From assembly GCA_022376515.1 (NCBI GenBank), contig WTXI01000270.1:1-48489 (forward strand): a DNA stretch of 48,489 bases, written 5' to 3'. The notes beneath the pieces were generated by a model. That model was not told the DNA's origin. It worked only from the letters and a program-made list of their open reading frames with translations, and did not search any database. The stretch comes from Lactifluus volemus (taxonomy: Eukaryota; Basidiomycota; Agaricomycetes; Russulales; Russulaceae). Below are positions 1 through 11,895 of the stretch, piece by piece (positions within the stretch are counted from its first letter, which is position 1; every line of letters begins with the position of its first letter). Made by a program: the position numbers and the translations under genes.

Positions 1-111
1 CCAAATTTCTTGATGCAACTACGAACTTGCCCACCCCCTGTTTTGCGAACAACAGCCCCGAATCCGATTGAACATATGCTGTACGTACTGAACGAAAGGA
101 ATACAAATACA

Positions 112-560
112 TCACGCAGGAATCTCGTGGTAAAGACCCTCTCCGCGAATACCTTCATCCCAAGCTTGACCATCAGTCGTAGCCGATATGTAACCAGCTC
201 GAATCACGAAATCACCAATGTGCTCTCCGTCGAGTCTTTCGAGGGGGTATCGTTTGATCATAGGCTCGAGAATGGCTAGCATTTCTTGCTCAGTTACGCT
301 CTGCGTGAAGGTGAACGACGTAAAGGCAACTTGAATGAGACTGCCTCTGTACATTTTGTTTAGTCCGAGTCGCCGCCCGTAGTAGCCGCCTCCAAGCAGC
401 GTCACAGGAGCCAGCTGCTTTACCAACAAACGCTACCTCTGAAGACTCGTGAGTCATACTACAAACTTGGGGCTCGCCTTCAATGACCCGCTCCCCACGA
501 ACGCAGAGGATTTCGTCAACTTCCGCGGAAAATCCCTCAGGCTGTTGATGATGTGGTGCG
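112..560 (-). pseudogene. MET5: Sulfite reductase (NADPH) beta subunit, degraded C-terminal fragment
   Basis: The intact enzyme (fungal Met5/Ecm17) reduces sulfite to sulfide in methionine and cysteine synthesis. Only its extreme C-terminus is recognisable. Blocks such as EVAFVGKA, LGGGYYG, NKMYR, SVTEQEML and a RYPLERLDGEHIGDFVIRAGY-like block appear in family order, ending at a stop at 112-114. The first two blocks lie in different frames, so there is a frameshift near 395-405. RRL and NKMYR are separated by two extra residues. A 44-bp stretch between NKMYR and SVTEQ looks like an intron whose donor is now GC. The upstream metal-site motif expected before EVAFVG (TGCPNGC in the family) is not seen. 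I infer a relic; the flavin-dependent and catalytic parts are absent from the window. The upstream limit near 560 is approximate. Confidence 0.72.
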
Positions 561-660
561 TCTTTCCCCACCGAGCGCGAACACAGACAGCACGCCGCTT
601 CCGCGTGCCAGCTCGCCCAGCTCAACACACCGGACCGACCACAGCCCGCGTGCGATGACT

Positions 661-1758
661 CGAGCTTGGCATCCTGCTGTGCGAAGGGGGTCGAAGAGTA
701 GATGCAGTTGTGTGTTTCTAAAGGGTGTTGGCGCGCTAGGGTCTTTTAGGCTACGCAGCCGAAGCCTAGAAAACCCACGGCGCAGGTTGGCGTGAATGAG
801 GCGGTACTTAGTTGGGATCCGGTGAAGAAAATTTGAAGTTGGACCACGGCCTACTGGGTGGTGATCGGACTCGCGAAAGGCAACGTATAAGTCTGATGAA
901 TAACCTGAGCTTGACTAGGACTCTGGCCAAGATATGCTGAGATTGTAGTTTGGCCCGGATGACAAAATATAAACCTTCAGTCTATGTTCGATGACAAACA
1001 GAAGGAGGATTAGCAAGCATCTCTGAGTTGCACAAGCCCGAAATCACCATAAACAAGCATTTGGGTTCGTAATCTTGCTCCATAGTGCATCTTGTGCCCA
1101 TCGAGGTGTCTCAAGTCAGTCGAATTCGGATTTGTACTACAGCGAAATTAATCGAATAATCACTCACAAAGATTGGGAAATGAGCCCGGGCTTATTTTTC
1201 CAACAATTAGGTGTTGGACATGTATATGTGTCTGTGTATCTTTCGAGAGAGTTCAAGAGAAGCCTTATGTAGCTAAGAGCAAGTGCTACTACATCGGCAA
1301 GGCAGTAAATAATTTACACCCTTGCTAGGGTGGATTTTCAACAAAGATAGCCCCGGGATCTGCTTTCCGGTGCTCAGCGGTCTTGTAATCCCCATTCTCC
1401 GCTCTCTCGACCATCTGCGAGGCTGAACTAAGCCTGCTACTAAGCTGGGATTGACCTGACCAGGAAACAGAATCATTGTTCTAGATTTGGCAGGTCTTTC
1501 CCAAGACTTCACATGCTTCACACCGGACAATTGGTACAGAAAAATTGTACAGCTCGTAAGCCCGTAGTGCCTTGTTCCCAATTTCCGACATGGTCTGCTG
1601 GAAGAGCTTCACGAGGTGGAAAAGAGAGCATAAGAATTCTGGGGTACGCTTGTCGACGATTACTACGTCTCAAAAGTCAAAAGTCAAGTCAAGATCAGAA
1701 AGCATGAAATAAAGTAAGGTTTCCAACGTGCGCCGCCGCTCCATCTCAGATTTACTTT
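661..1758. other. Intergenic, no gene recognised
   Basis: Only short unrelated open frames occur here. I see no family motif and no convincing splice-linked frame. It lies between the sulfite reductase relic and the 3' end of the permease gene. Confidence 0.5.
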
Positions 1759-3904
1759 TCAGATACCCCTCCATCGCAACTCCAGACGTCGCAGCGGAAT
1801 GTACAACAATGCCGTAACTGCGATGGCAAACTCAAACCCGATGTCCCCAGTCTTGCTTGCGATCGGACCTGTATACCACACTTGATTCATCGAGGGGATG
1901 ACGAGCGCGAAGCTCAGAGCAGACGCGCCCAAAGCAGCTGCGCCTAGTGGGAGCTCAGACGGTACGTTCCAGTATCGGAGGTCATAGAGCGAGAAATCGC
2001 CTTTGCGGAAGTACAAGTGCTCAACGGTAACTGCAGAGAACCATGCCCCTGAAGATGTCCAAGTGGTCAGCGTGATCAATGACTAGTCAAAACCATAAAG
2101 TGCGCAGAGTACCTGCCCAGTACCCAAGGATTCCTAAGAAATCGGAAAGTGTTGCGTAAAATTTATGTTGCCCCACGATGGCGAGTGTCAATACCCTTTG
2201 TATCATCATTTAGTTGGATAATGAGAACGAATTGATCGCACTTACACTACCGTCGCGAATAGGGAAATTACATATCGAGGAACGACCACCAGAGGCGGAA
2301 AAAGCGTCTGCATACACATGCACATCGAGTATAAAGTCGGGGCATTGTTGGCAGTCACGCTCAGGCTGACCAACACCATCAAGAACTTTCTAAATTTACC
2401 GACAGGGGAAAGCATTGCATCAACAAGCCCACCGACGTTACCATCAGTAAAACCAGTTTCCCAGTCAGAGTCTGTGGAGGTAGATATTGCTGCTGCAGCT
2501 CCTAAGCATTGGAGAGTAATCTAAAAGAGTCAGTGTGGAGACAAGGGCAGCCAAAGCACCCCTTACTATAGGAAGATTGAGGCCGAGGTATGAATAGGAG
2601 AAGATTTTCCAGCTGATTGAGTTCAAGATCAGATTGAGAATGTTGTGGGCCAACGCGACATGCAACTCACCTAGAGGCTCGAGGGTGGAAGTATGTGGTA
2701 TAGTCCGAACTGAATATTGCCCACGTAAGCGTGAAACCGGCGATTGTCGCCCCAAAATTGAGAACCTGTGGCGCAGTGGCAGGCGGCGTCGCGGCGTCAA
2801 CGAAGTGTTTGCCGCCGGCAGCAGCGGCGATGACGAAGACGATGAGAATGGGAATCCAAGCACATCTTTCGTAACTGCAAGAAGTCAGGAAAGGCTGAGG
2901 TCATTGTTCTGAATGAGATGATATACATACAAACTGAGAACCTTGAGCCCACAGAAGGATACCTGTCATGGGAGATGGTCAGGAAATATGGTGGCTGAGA
3001 ACTTGTGCGATTGGGTTCACTGACGAAGAGGGAGATTAGAGAAATGATCACAATCCCAACACTGACAAAGACTATGAGATTCATGGACTTGGACGCTGCA
3101 TGTCGCTTATATTACTCACGTCCAACTGATGTTAGCGACAGTTGCCAGCGCCTGGCCGCCCAGTATGCAATTCAGAACGCAGAAGCCGAGGCCAGTCACA
3201 ACGGCCAACAGGCTCGGGACAGTGACGCCGTAGTATCTAGAGACATAGATCAACCATCATAGCCGGTCGCTACGGTAAGCAGATAACTTACCCGAACGTA
3301 TACCGTGTCAAGCATAGTTGGCGCAAACCAAGTTTCGAACCCCACGTCGAGCTTGCTCAACTCAGTTGGATATTCACCGCAAAAGCAAACTGACTCCTTG
3401 GGTAGCACTCACAAGTATGCAGGAGGGATGGCGCACAGCAGGTTGAAGAAGAGGATGGTCAGACATGAATCGCGAAGGCCAAGTCCAAATGCTACCGGGC
3501 CTAGGGTTCCCGTGGAAAATCTAATGTAGAAACGATGTCAGCGTCAGCTCACCATTCGTGAAGAGCGTGCAGCTAAGCAAGGCCGAAGAAGTCAACGTAC
3601 GAGAGAATGTTAGTATTCGCGGACAGCCATATGAAGAATATTTTATTGAAATGTGTTTCCGTCCTGTCTTGGACTGCGACGGGGTGAATGCCTGGTCAAG
3701 TGGTGGGCCATGCGTATGCTCTGTCTTAGGGTCGGGTTCAGAGTCCAAGATGCTACGTGACACACCTCGCAGCTCTACCCCCCAAGTCAAAAGTTTTTTC
3801 AACAAGAACTGTTTCATGGCGGGGTGATTCTGAACTTCAGAGATTTCTGACGAGTTCTTGTCATCCGAGTCCTTTGCTGAGATGGGTGTACGCTCGGAGT
3901 CCAT
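1759..3904 (-). CDS. FCY2: Purine-cytosine permease (NCS1 family, Fcy2-like)
   Basis: A plasma-membrane proton symporter type that imports adenine, guanine, hypoxanthine and cytosine. Twelve exons join in frame: 3904-3766, 3691-3601, 3520-3413, 3351-3292, 3236-3120, 3061-3025, 2962-2931, 2874-2671, 2612-2567, 2520-2246, 2195-2113 and 2048-1759. They total 493 aa, close to the usual family length of about 500. Family blocks occur in order: LSANTNILSFSTGTLGPVAFGLG, GSKLGLRQL, RYTFGYYGV, CILGGQAL, DYTTYF, WKIFSYSYLGLNLP, LGILGYW and MNQVWYTGPIA, alternating with hydrophobic helices. The start was chosen because its frame runs through a cytosolic N-tail into the first helix with no upstream in-frame alternative needed. 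There are eleven introns and several tiny exons (32, 37, 46 nt). No frame break was found. Substrate is inferred from the family; cytosine versus purine preference cannot be read. Confidence 0.9.
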
Positions 3905-6900
3905 AGCACGCCTCAGGCTGGGCCGACCACGTTCGAGTAGGGTAGAGTAGAGACTCGGACAGATGGTCCGCCGGGGGGTGGAAAGAGAGAGGAGGTGCAA
4001 AGGTTTGCAGCATATTTACGACAAAATGGAAGCCGTAGGAACAAAAGAGTCAATCGCACTCGGGACTTCTATGTCTCAAGAAATTTCTTGGCCGCGATTC
4101 AGAACGGGAAAACTGTCTAAGCGAGGCAAATATTAACCGAAACCTTCTCAACCGCGTGGTTCCTTATCCACGCCCTCATCATGCATGTCCATCAGAATCT
4201 ATTCGTGTCTCACTCTGACTAGGTACTATTCTAAAGACGACAGAGGGATGCTCACTAATGCCAAAAACCGCCTTGTCATCTATTCAGGCGTAACCGAAGA
4301 CGTGTTTAGTGCGCTGTAATTCATTATCCCCATGACTATGGATACATCTTGAACGTCAATTCTGAGAGCGCCTTTGCTGCCCATGACACTTCACCTCCTT
4401 ACCATCGATCGTACTTATCACGCTTTTGCTAATCATTCGAGGAGATCGTGGCTTACCATATCCAGCTGTTGCGTGATATGAATTCACATACGTGAACTCG
4501 TTTAGAGTCAGGATACCTTGTGGGCGACACACTACCCGACCGAACTTAAAGGCTAATCTAGATCCGAGGAACCCCCGGAGAACACGTCCCCAACCCCTTC
4601 TTGTGTAATGGTGCTTATCGTCATGATGCGCAGCACCGACATTGTCTTATCAACTCACTCGTTTATGCAGAACACTGCGGCATTAGTGATACTATTCTGG
4701 TGTGACTGCGAAGTTCAAAGTAGAAGGTCGGCATCTGTGCGGTGCTGTTGGCGAACCGTCGCCATATGGAGGCCCGGGTAAGTGCTGAGGCGTGCCCGTA
4801 CCCCGCAACAATTCACGATGAGTGTCAGCACACAAAATTTTCAGTCACGCCTCGGTGTTTCCCTTTTGTCCCTACCATGCTACCCACAAATTTTCTACTG
4901 AGATTGTCATGGCACTCCTCGGTCTTTCCATTCTTGCATGTGCACTCTCAAAATTACTCAGGTGGGCCCAGGAGATCCAAACTTGCAACTCAACATGGCT
5001 TCATTTTTTCCTTGAGATAAGCGGAGAAGGCTTCAAATCGCCTGAGATCTATGTAGGGTCAGCGTGACCACTGCCCGGACTATTCGTCTCTCGCCTTCCT
5101 TCACTTGCACATATGCCGCCTACCTTGCCTCTCAGCCCTTTACCCTTACTCTCTCATCCTCTGCAGTGTGCTGTTGCGGTCATCCTCCTCTTTGTCAAGC
5201 CACCACGCTTCTCGCCTGGTACCCGCACTGTCCAGTCTAGTGCCTTGCTATGTCACCGACCGCTTTACACTTCGGGCTCTGTGCTTTGTTGCACTGCATC
5301 ACGCCATGTTTAGTTTCCTTAAACGCTCCAATACCTGCATTATCTGGTCTTTCTCCCCCTTTGCATCGGACTGCGTGCTGTATCTTGTGACCCTGTCACG
5401 GTCCTGCTTCCGTTCATGACACATTTACCTTTCGTTTCTGTCCTTCAAGTTGGAGGGTGTGTGCCCTATTTTTTGCCTCACTTTCCACTGCCTTTGCTTC
5501 AGGTCTGCATCTTAGTCTCAACCCCTTTGTCCGGTTACCTTTTTCTGGGAATCATGCCCTTTCCACATAAACCATCTTATTTCTGGTCCTTCTTCAAGTT
5601 ACGCCTCCCCCATAGTTCTTACATCTGTTAGGTTCGTTGAATTGAATTACCTTTGTGTAAATGCAATCGCCAGCTCCCTTTCTCTTCCAAAATTCCTTCG
5701 CACGACACTTTGAAGACTTGAGGGCTATAGAAACATGAATTTCACTGAGATAAGATCTAATAGATGCACCACGAGATCACGCGAGCACAATCTCATAGGC
5801 CTCAACTGATAATTGGTCACCTCGATTGTCCACGCGCCTCTGTGCGCGCATCTACTGAGATACTTTAGCGATTCGACATTGTCCAGACGATACCACGGCG
5901 CATTCGCACTCGAATCAGAAACAATCCTACCTGCTTTTAGCTCTGCTTTTTATCAGATCAGATTAGGCCCAAGGGCGCGAACCTGAGCTGAGGAGAGGGC
6001 ACACATCTACTTTCAGGCCGTTCCGATATTGACTTGGACTAATAATAACTTGAAATAAAATTTCGATTGCTTCATTCGCGTGACTGATCAAGAACCATTG
6101 ACCTGTGGATTGAGAAAAAAATGCTCAGGGGTACGTGTCAGTGGTACCACTCGGAAGGAGTCGGCATGTGTAGGGGAGCCCTTCCATGTGCTGTGCTTCG
6201 GTAGACACTAGTCTTCACCTTGCATCTTTGAGCAGGGAGCTTTTCTTAGGTGGCGACTCAGGCGAGCCACGATCAGCAACTCAGGCTGGCTCGATCACAT
6301 AGGTCACTATAATAATGGACCACAGATTAGAATTGTCCACACACATTATATTATCGACGATATCGAAGTCATAAATCACGTCGACCCCAGTCGCCTCTGC
6401 TTGTGTTTTTTTGCTACCAGGTCTCCTTCAATTAGTCGTAATTAGCAAAAACTGGTTCTGCCGCGGATGATGCGGTTTCTGGCCACCGCATCTCTCAGGC
6501 TGCTCTAAAAAGTCAGGCACCTTCCTCGAGAATAAACAACGCTGCAGAGAAAATCAGATGAGGCGCAGACATTGGACGTCCTGTGAATAACTGTTCAAGT
6601 TGCCGCTGGCGTCGTGGCGGAGCAGCACCACCCCGGGCCCGGACCGGGCCGAGTGACCACCCCCGCAGAAGAGAATGGCCATGGGCCAGACGTTCAACAT
6701 CACACTGATGTAAGCCAACAGGATACTACGTAGGTCGCTACCAAATGGTGAGGGTGGTAGGAGAACCACCAGCAACTCGAATCCATCGCTATGCCGCGCG
6801 AGGACTCAGCACCCCATACCACCTCCCGGGAAGTGAAACCGTGACACGACTGTGGACGAGATATTGCGAAGGCTGACATTCACTGACAGAGAAGACCCGT

Positions 6901-8801
6901 TTTTGTAACTGAGTTGGCTATCTCCTTGGGTCTCAGTTAATCATCACAACCATGGCTCGGAACGCACGGCCGCATGACTAGCGGAATCGGCGCGAAACCT
7001 TACGTGACTTGTTACGTGGCCTACCCCCACCTCAAGGCCTTCTTTCCACACTAAAAACATAACATTGCAGAAACACCCTGGGGGTATATTGTTAGAGTAA
7101 TATCAAGCCCAGATCACACAAAGATCAGTGTTATTGGTATCGGAGGGAAGAAGGGAAGTAAGAATCAAAATTATCACTTCCCAGGGAGTAGGTAAGCCAT
7201 GATAGTAGTAAAAGCCGCGGAAAGCGGCAGTGATCAAGAGATGGAGGGGATAAGGAACAATAGAGCTGGAACCAGTGTACCCTCAGGTTGCCGATACTCG
7301 GACGTGTCTCGAGCCCGATTTTCTGTCAGTCGGCGTGCGCTTGTCCAGGGTCGTCAATTTTATCATCAACAAAAAGGTAGACTATTTCCAAAGGGGTTAT
7401 TCGTTACCATGGGTATCCGTACGTCGCATCCGTTGAACGAATAAAAACGACGTCCTTACTCAGACATACCGATGCTGAATACAGTTATCTCTTCAGATTC
7501 AGCAATGACCCAAGTTGATGGCGAGGGGTCATTACTGAATCTGAAGAGATAACTGTATTCAGCGTTGGTATGTCTAAACATGAGCTCCTTGGTCCCTGTG
7601 ATCGATGTGCCCAGGTCCTCGCACATGCATTGGGCGCAAGTTCGCGGTAGTGGAATTGAAGCTGTCTGCTTCCTCACGCTTCTCATAAGGGACTGGATCA
7701 TTGAATCGATCGTGAATCCTGGCGAGACTGGCGAACAATGGCGAAATCGTGTGATGCAAGTAGAGATGGAGATGTCGCTTTCCGTCAAAGCGCTCCCGAT
7801 GTGACTGAGGCGGCGGATTCGACCTGCTTCGGTATGAACGCGATTGTCGCTGGCGATGTCCATACTACAATACTATCCTTGCCCTAAAATTGTACATTTT
7901 GCTGTACTTTTAAAAAATAATTCCGATAACGTGGGTTGACATAGCCCACACAGAGATTTGAAGGATGGTGGGGGGTTTGGCGTATGCAGCCTTCACTATG
8001 AATATGCAGACAAGACTTGTGAGGATAGATTAGTCGCGCATATTGATACTCGGTTCTGGGGGTGTAGTAAGGTGAAACGAGATGAGAGACGCTAGGAAAT
8101 TGCAAAGCATAAGTAGTGCACCTTAAATATGGTCCCGAAACAAGGAGAAGCTTCACGTCACATGTACATTTTCGGGGTGACTTCTCGATGAGGTATCGTA
8201 CAGATGGCCATAAGGTCCACCGTCTCCCCAGAAAACCAGACTTACACTTTCTGTGGATGAAGGAGACAGAAGTAGAGATTTGCGGGTGGGCAAGTTAGCT
8301 GGGACTCGAACGCTTAGGGCCCAGAAGCGCTAGACACCGTCAGAGAGGACGCTAAGATTTAAACTTTAGGGATCACACGAGAGGAAAAGAGAACGCTGGA
8401 ACACTTAGTGCTCCTGACTAAAGGGGAAGCGTGCGGTTTACATATAGAGTAGGGAAAATGGTGCATGGAACAGTTGGGGCTCTCTTGTTCATTCATAGCA
8501 TGACTGGCGTCGAGTAGAGAGGTCAGACAGGAGAGCAAAAAGCGATGATATCTTTTGGCCAAGTAAAACGGACGTGAAGAGACAAATCAACAGTAAAAGC
8601 TATTCATAACAACGCTGCGACATTTAAACTTGCAGTTAATTCCTGACGTTCCGACTTTAGTACCTGTACGTGAAAGCAACCGTTGTTTGGAGGCAAAAAC
8701 GCCCCAAAGAAATCAACCATTAAAGAGAAAAAAAACCCAAACAGTGTTTAAGATCCTATCGGGAAGTGACCTTTGCCCCGAATCTCCAGGAGGAAAACAC
8801 C
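3905..8801. other. Gene-poor stretch of 4.9 kb
   Basis: I found no recognisable coding sequence. Short open frames are scattered on both strands without family motifs. Positions about 5085-5640 are strongly pyrimidine-rich on the plus strand, which gives a run of overlapping Ser/Leu-rich open frames that look like composition artefacts. A strong hairpin sits at 7462-7575. Around 7090-7140 there is a short stretch loosely resembling the end of a copia-type LTR and primer-binding site, too weak to call. Confidence 0.5.
7462..7575. repeat. Long hairpin: 50-nt inverted repeat with 14-nt loop
   Basis: Positions 7462-7511 and 7526-7575 are inverted copies of each other with three differences over 50 nt. 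Two of the three differences would be G-U pairs in RNA, so a transcript would fold into an almost unbroken stem. No coding role is evident. It could be a small fold-back transposon relic or a small-RNA precursor. Confidence 0.8.
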
Positions 8802-11713
8802 TCAGATCTCCAACCGCCGAGAAAGTAATCGGGTTCTCCTGGGCTCAAGCTTCAATCGCAACTTCGTCTTCTCCTGCCGCCTCTTGAGGCGTGACCTACA
8901 GCGTTCACAAAGTGAACCCGGAATCCCGGCAGGCAGCCGTCTGTGGCACGCTTCACTTGAACATGGTCGCTGGAAGAGGGGTGCACTGGCCTTAAGTCCC
9001 AACTGTAAAAGAAAGTAACAATCACAAAAAGGAACTGACCATGGCGGCGGCCTTTTCTGAAGAACCCGCGGGACTAGCCGACCCTGGAACCTCAGGGCGG
9101 GGACTGTTGGCCGACCTCGGGGATGGAGGGCTCGTGCTCGGCTCAGAGACTGTTCCTGCGGGGTCAGTCGTCGACGTTGACGTAACGGAACCAGCTGCAG
9201 AAGGGGTAACGCCACTATCATCGGAACCCTTCGGCTGTACCATGACAATACGCAGGCCGTCTTCGCTCGCCGCGGCCTGATCTTCTCCGGAACGCCCGCG
9301 TTTGCGCTGCGACTTCGCCTGGGCCTGCACCTGTATCTGTGCTTGTGCACTCACGTCGAACCAATTTGACTCGACGGTTCCGCTCGCATACGGTCCCCAC
9401 GGTGGATACGGATACGGTCGGAGCCCATACGGCGCAAGTTGACCAGGCGGAGGCGCTGCGTATTGATATGGCTGGAAAAGGCCAGGGGTTTGTGTACCAC
9501 AAGTGTACGGCCTCGGAGGGTATGGCATTGGCGGATAGGGACCCGGAACGAGGAAAGGTGGTTGCCCAGGCGTGTACGGAATGGAGAATGGAAGCGGCAT
9601 GTAATAAGGGACTTGGAATTGCGGTTGTATTTGCGATGTGGTTGTGCTGGCTCCGGTCGCTCCGGTGAGTGGTGCTGAGACAGATGTCGTAGAGATAATC
9701 GTCGTGGTAGGGCTAGGTGGTGTATTCGCCGATACTGCAGTGACATTTGAATGTGCGCTAGAGATTGGAGTAGAACTTGATGGTAGAGAATCGGAGTCAC
9801 CAGAGGACACGGGGCTAACTGCACTCGTCCAGGCCATGGACTGAATCTCTTGTTGGCTCTGCTTTGATGTACCTTGGCCGTCGATGCAAGACCCTTCCAC
9901 CGAGGATTCTTCGGCGATAGACTGCTGGGTTGAATTCTCATTATCCACCTCGCACGAGACGGCGGAATCAGGGTGGATTTCTGAAAGAACCTCTGCCTCG
10001 GGAAGACCTGACCCATAGGGAAGAAGAGGGCTGTCCCGCGGAGCTATGCCGGAATAGTCAGGCATTGTGGTCTGCTGCAACGCCGTAGCTGTAAGAGTCT
10101 CGGCTGGAGGTAAGAGTGGTTCCATGAAAATAATCGGCGAATCAGAAATGGATGCAGGATCCCGCACGACTGGGCAAGCTGGCTCAGCATTTGTCTCTAC
10201 ACCTGCAGTCGAAGCTGTATGATCGCCTCCTTGACTGGGCACTCCTTCATCCGCATCGCCCGAAATACCTTTCTCACGATCAGATTTGCGTCTCCTGTTC
10301 ATGCGATCTTTCTCTCTATGGGTTTCACACATCTTCCATGGTGAGCGATGGTAAAGTACGTTGTGACACCACTTGACGGAACAGACCGTATTTGATCGAC
10401 GTGCGCCACGAGCGGGAGGGGGGATGGTGCTTTCGTCAGGTATTTCGTCGTGCTAACAACCACCATTGTGGGTAGGAACAGAATGAAGAGAAGAAGACAA
10501 ACCTCCAACACTCCTGCCTGCTCGGTTTCCAACTCATGAGCGTCCAAGTCCAGGGGATCACTCGTGTACAGCGGCTCAATGGCTCTTGCCTTGCCCTTCC
10601 TGTTACCACTCTCAGCCGTTTCTGCGTCTTCTGTGCTCTCACTTCGCAGGGGTGCAGACTTTACTTCTTTGTCTCGTACTCGCTTGAGCTTACTGTGGTG
10701 CCTATTTTGCAAGCGATGTCGCTCACAGCGACGATACGGATAGTGCCCCGGGAGCACGGCATGGCAGTGTGAGACCGTACACATACGAACGGGAAGCATA
10801 GATATCGGCGCATATTGAACCACCGGCGGGCGGGGGATGGTCTCCAAAACCTTTCTCTCCCAAGCTCGGCGATCAGCAGGTTGAAGCTCGGCAATCAGCT
10901 GGGGGGAGGGGGGAGGATCAGGCGGCAGCGGCTGTCTTATCATATAAAGTCACTGACCGGCAAGCCTTGCTGCGCTCTTCGTGAATCCTCTTCGGCGCGC
11001 ACGCGCGCCAGCTCCTGCGCAGCAATCTCACGGCCCCGCTTGCATTTGGAACGCTTCGTCATTCCATAACTGCGGTAGCGGTTACGGCAGGGCACACACA
11101 TTTTGAAGAGATAGTCTCCGCCGATGACGGTGCGACAGCCCTTGACTGAGCAATAGCGAGACTGTCCTGCAGATCGGCTCGTGGAAGATGTCGTTACTGC
11201 ACCATCTGTCTGGGATGATGATTGAATATATGCGTCCTGCGAGTTGCTGGATGACTCGAGGGGAGGCAGGATCAACGCCCCCGCAAGCTCCGATGACGTT
11301 GAATTGAAGAGAAGCGGGTCGATCTGGTTAGCGTGCATATTCTATATATACGCCACGCTTGTCAGTAACCGCTAGCGTAAATGATGTGGAGTGATCCTTA
11401 CGGGGACAGGATCTGAGTCTTCGGGGATGGGGCCCACGGTAACATGGTGATCTGGAGGCATCCAAGTTACGACCCGGCCATCGTCTGGGCCGATGCGCTG
11501 AGCGCCGACGGCAGCTTTCTCTTGCTTGCGCTTGGCGCGTTTGGTGGTAGCATATTTGCGATGACGACCGCGACAATCCTCGCACATCTTGAGAGAATAA
11601 TCTTGAGGAAGGTCTTTGCCACATCCTTTGACGGAACATCTGCGAAGAGATGTAACGGTCGGGGTCACGATCGTTTCGGACTGAAAGTAGACGTGCTCTG
11701 GGTAGTAGCTCAT
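8802..11713 (-). CDS. Protein with five C-x4-C-x12-C-x2-[C/H] modules, one per exon
   Basis: Function unknown. Five exons (11713-11402, 11341-10958, 10898-10503, 10452-9040, 9002-8802), all joined in phase 0, encode 901 aa. Each exon contains exactly one copy of a module with identical Cys/His spacing: residues 26/31/44/47, 168/173/186/189, 272/277/290/293, 388/393/406/409 and 849/854/867/870. Copies 3 and 4 end in His instead of Cys. The second pair is usually preceded by Tyr and Lys-Met and followed by a strongly basic Arg/Lys stretch, so zinc binding and nucleic-acid contact are plausible inferences. Between modules 4 and 5 is a Ser/Thr-rich region, then a Pro/Tyr-rich low-complexity segment at roughly residues 610-695, which suggests disorder or condensate-type behaviour. 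I do not recognise a named domain. Minus-strand neighbours are separately promoted. The start is the first ATG of the open frame before module 1. Confidence 0.8.
8898..8963 (-). other. Cys module 5 (C-x4-C-x12-C-x2-C)
   Basis: The terminal copy, on the short last exon, begins CSSEAC and ends CERC and is followed by Arg/Lys-rich sequence. It is the most divergent copy, yet its spacing equals that of the other four, which lie at 11638-11573, 11152-11087, 10781-10716 and 10383-10318. Confidence 0.75.
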
Positions 11714-11895
11714 CCAGACACGGGGCTGGGGCGGGGTCTTGTACTGTCGTATAACTCAGCGGGGACCATCTCACAACATCCCCGACGGTATTTCCCCCTT
11801 CGGAGTTCTAATTACCCACACTTTTCATTCGTCGCCGCCAAAAGAGTGCCAATAATCATTTCTATTACGTAATAAATGCGGTAATTGTAGACCCA

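Noticed and set aside
5085..5640. Several overlapping plus-strand open frames of 60-100 aa
   Set aside because: They arise from pyrimidine-rich composition, overlap in all frames and carry no family motif.
7090..7145. Possible copia LTR end and primer-binding site (TTGGTATCGGAG)
   Set aside because: Only a short match, no second LTR, no gag or pol motifs downstream.
8285..8375. tRNA-like stretch on the minus strand (TTCGAGTCCC next to CTAGCGC)
   Set aside because: The would-be T arm does not pair and no acceptor stem closes the structure; at most a degenerate tRNA-derived repeat.
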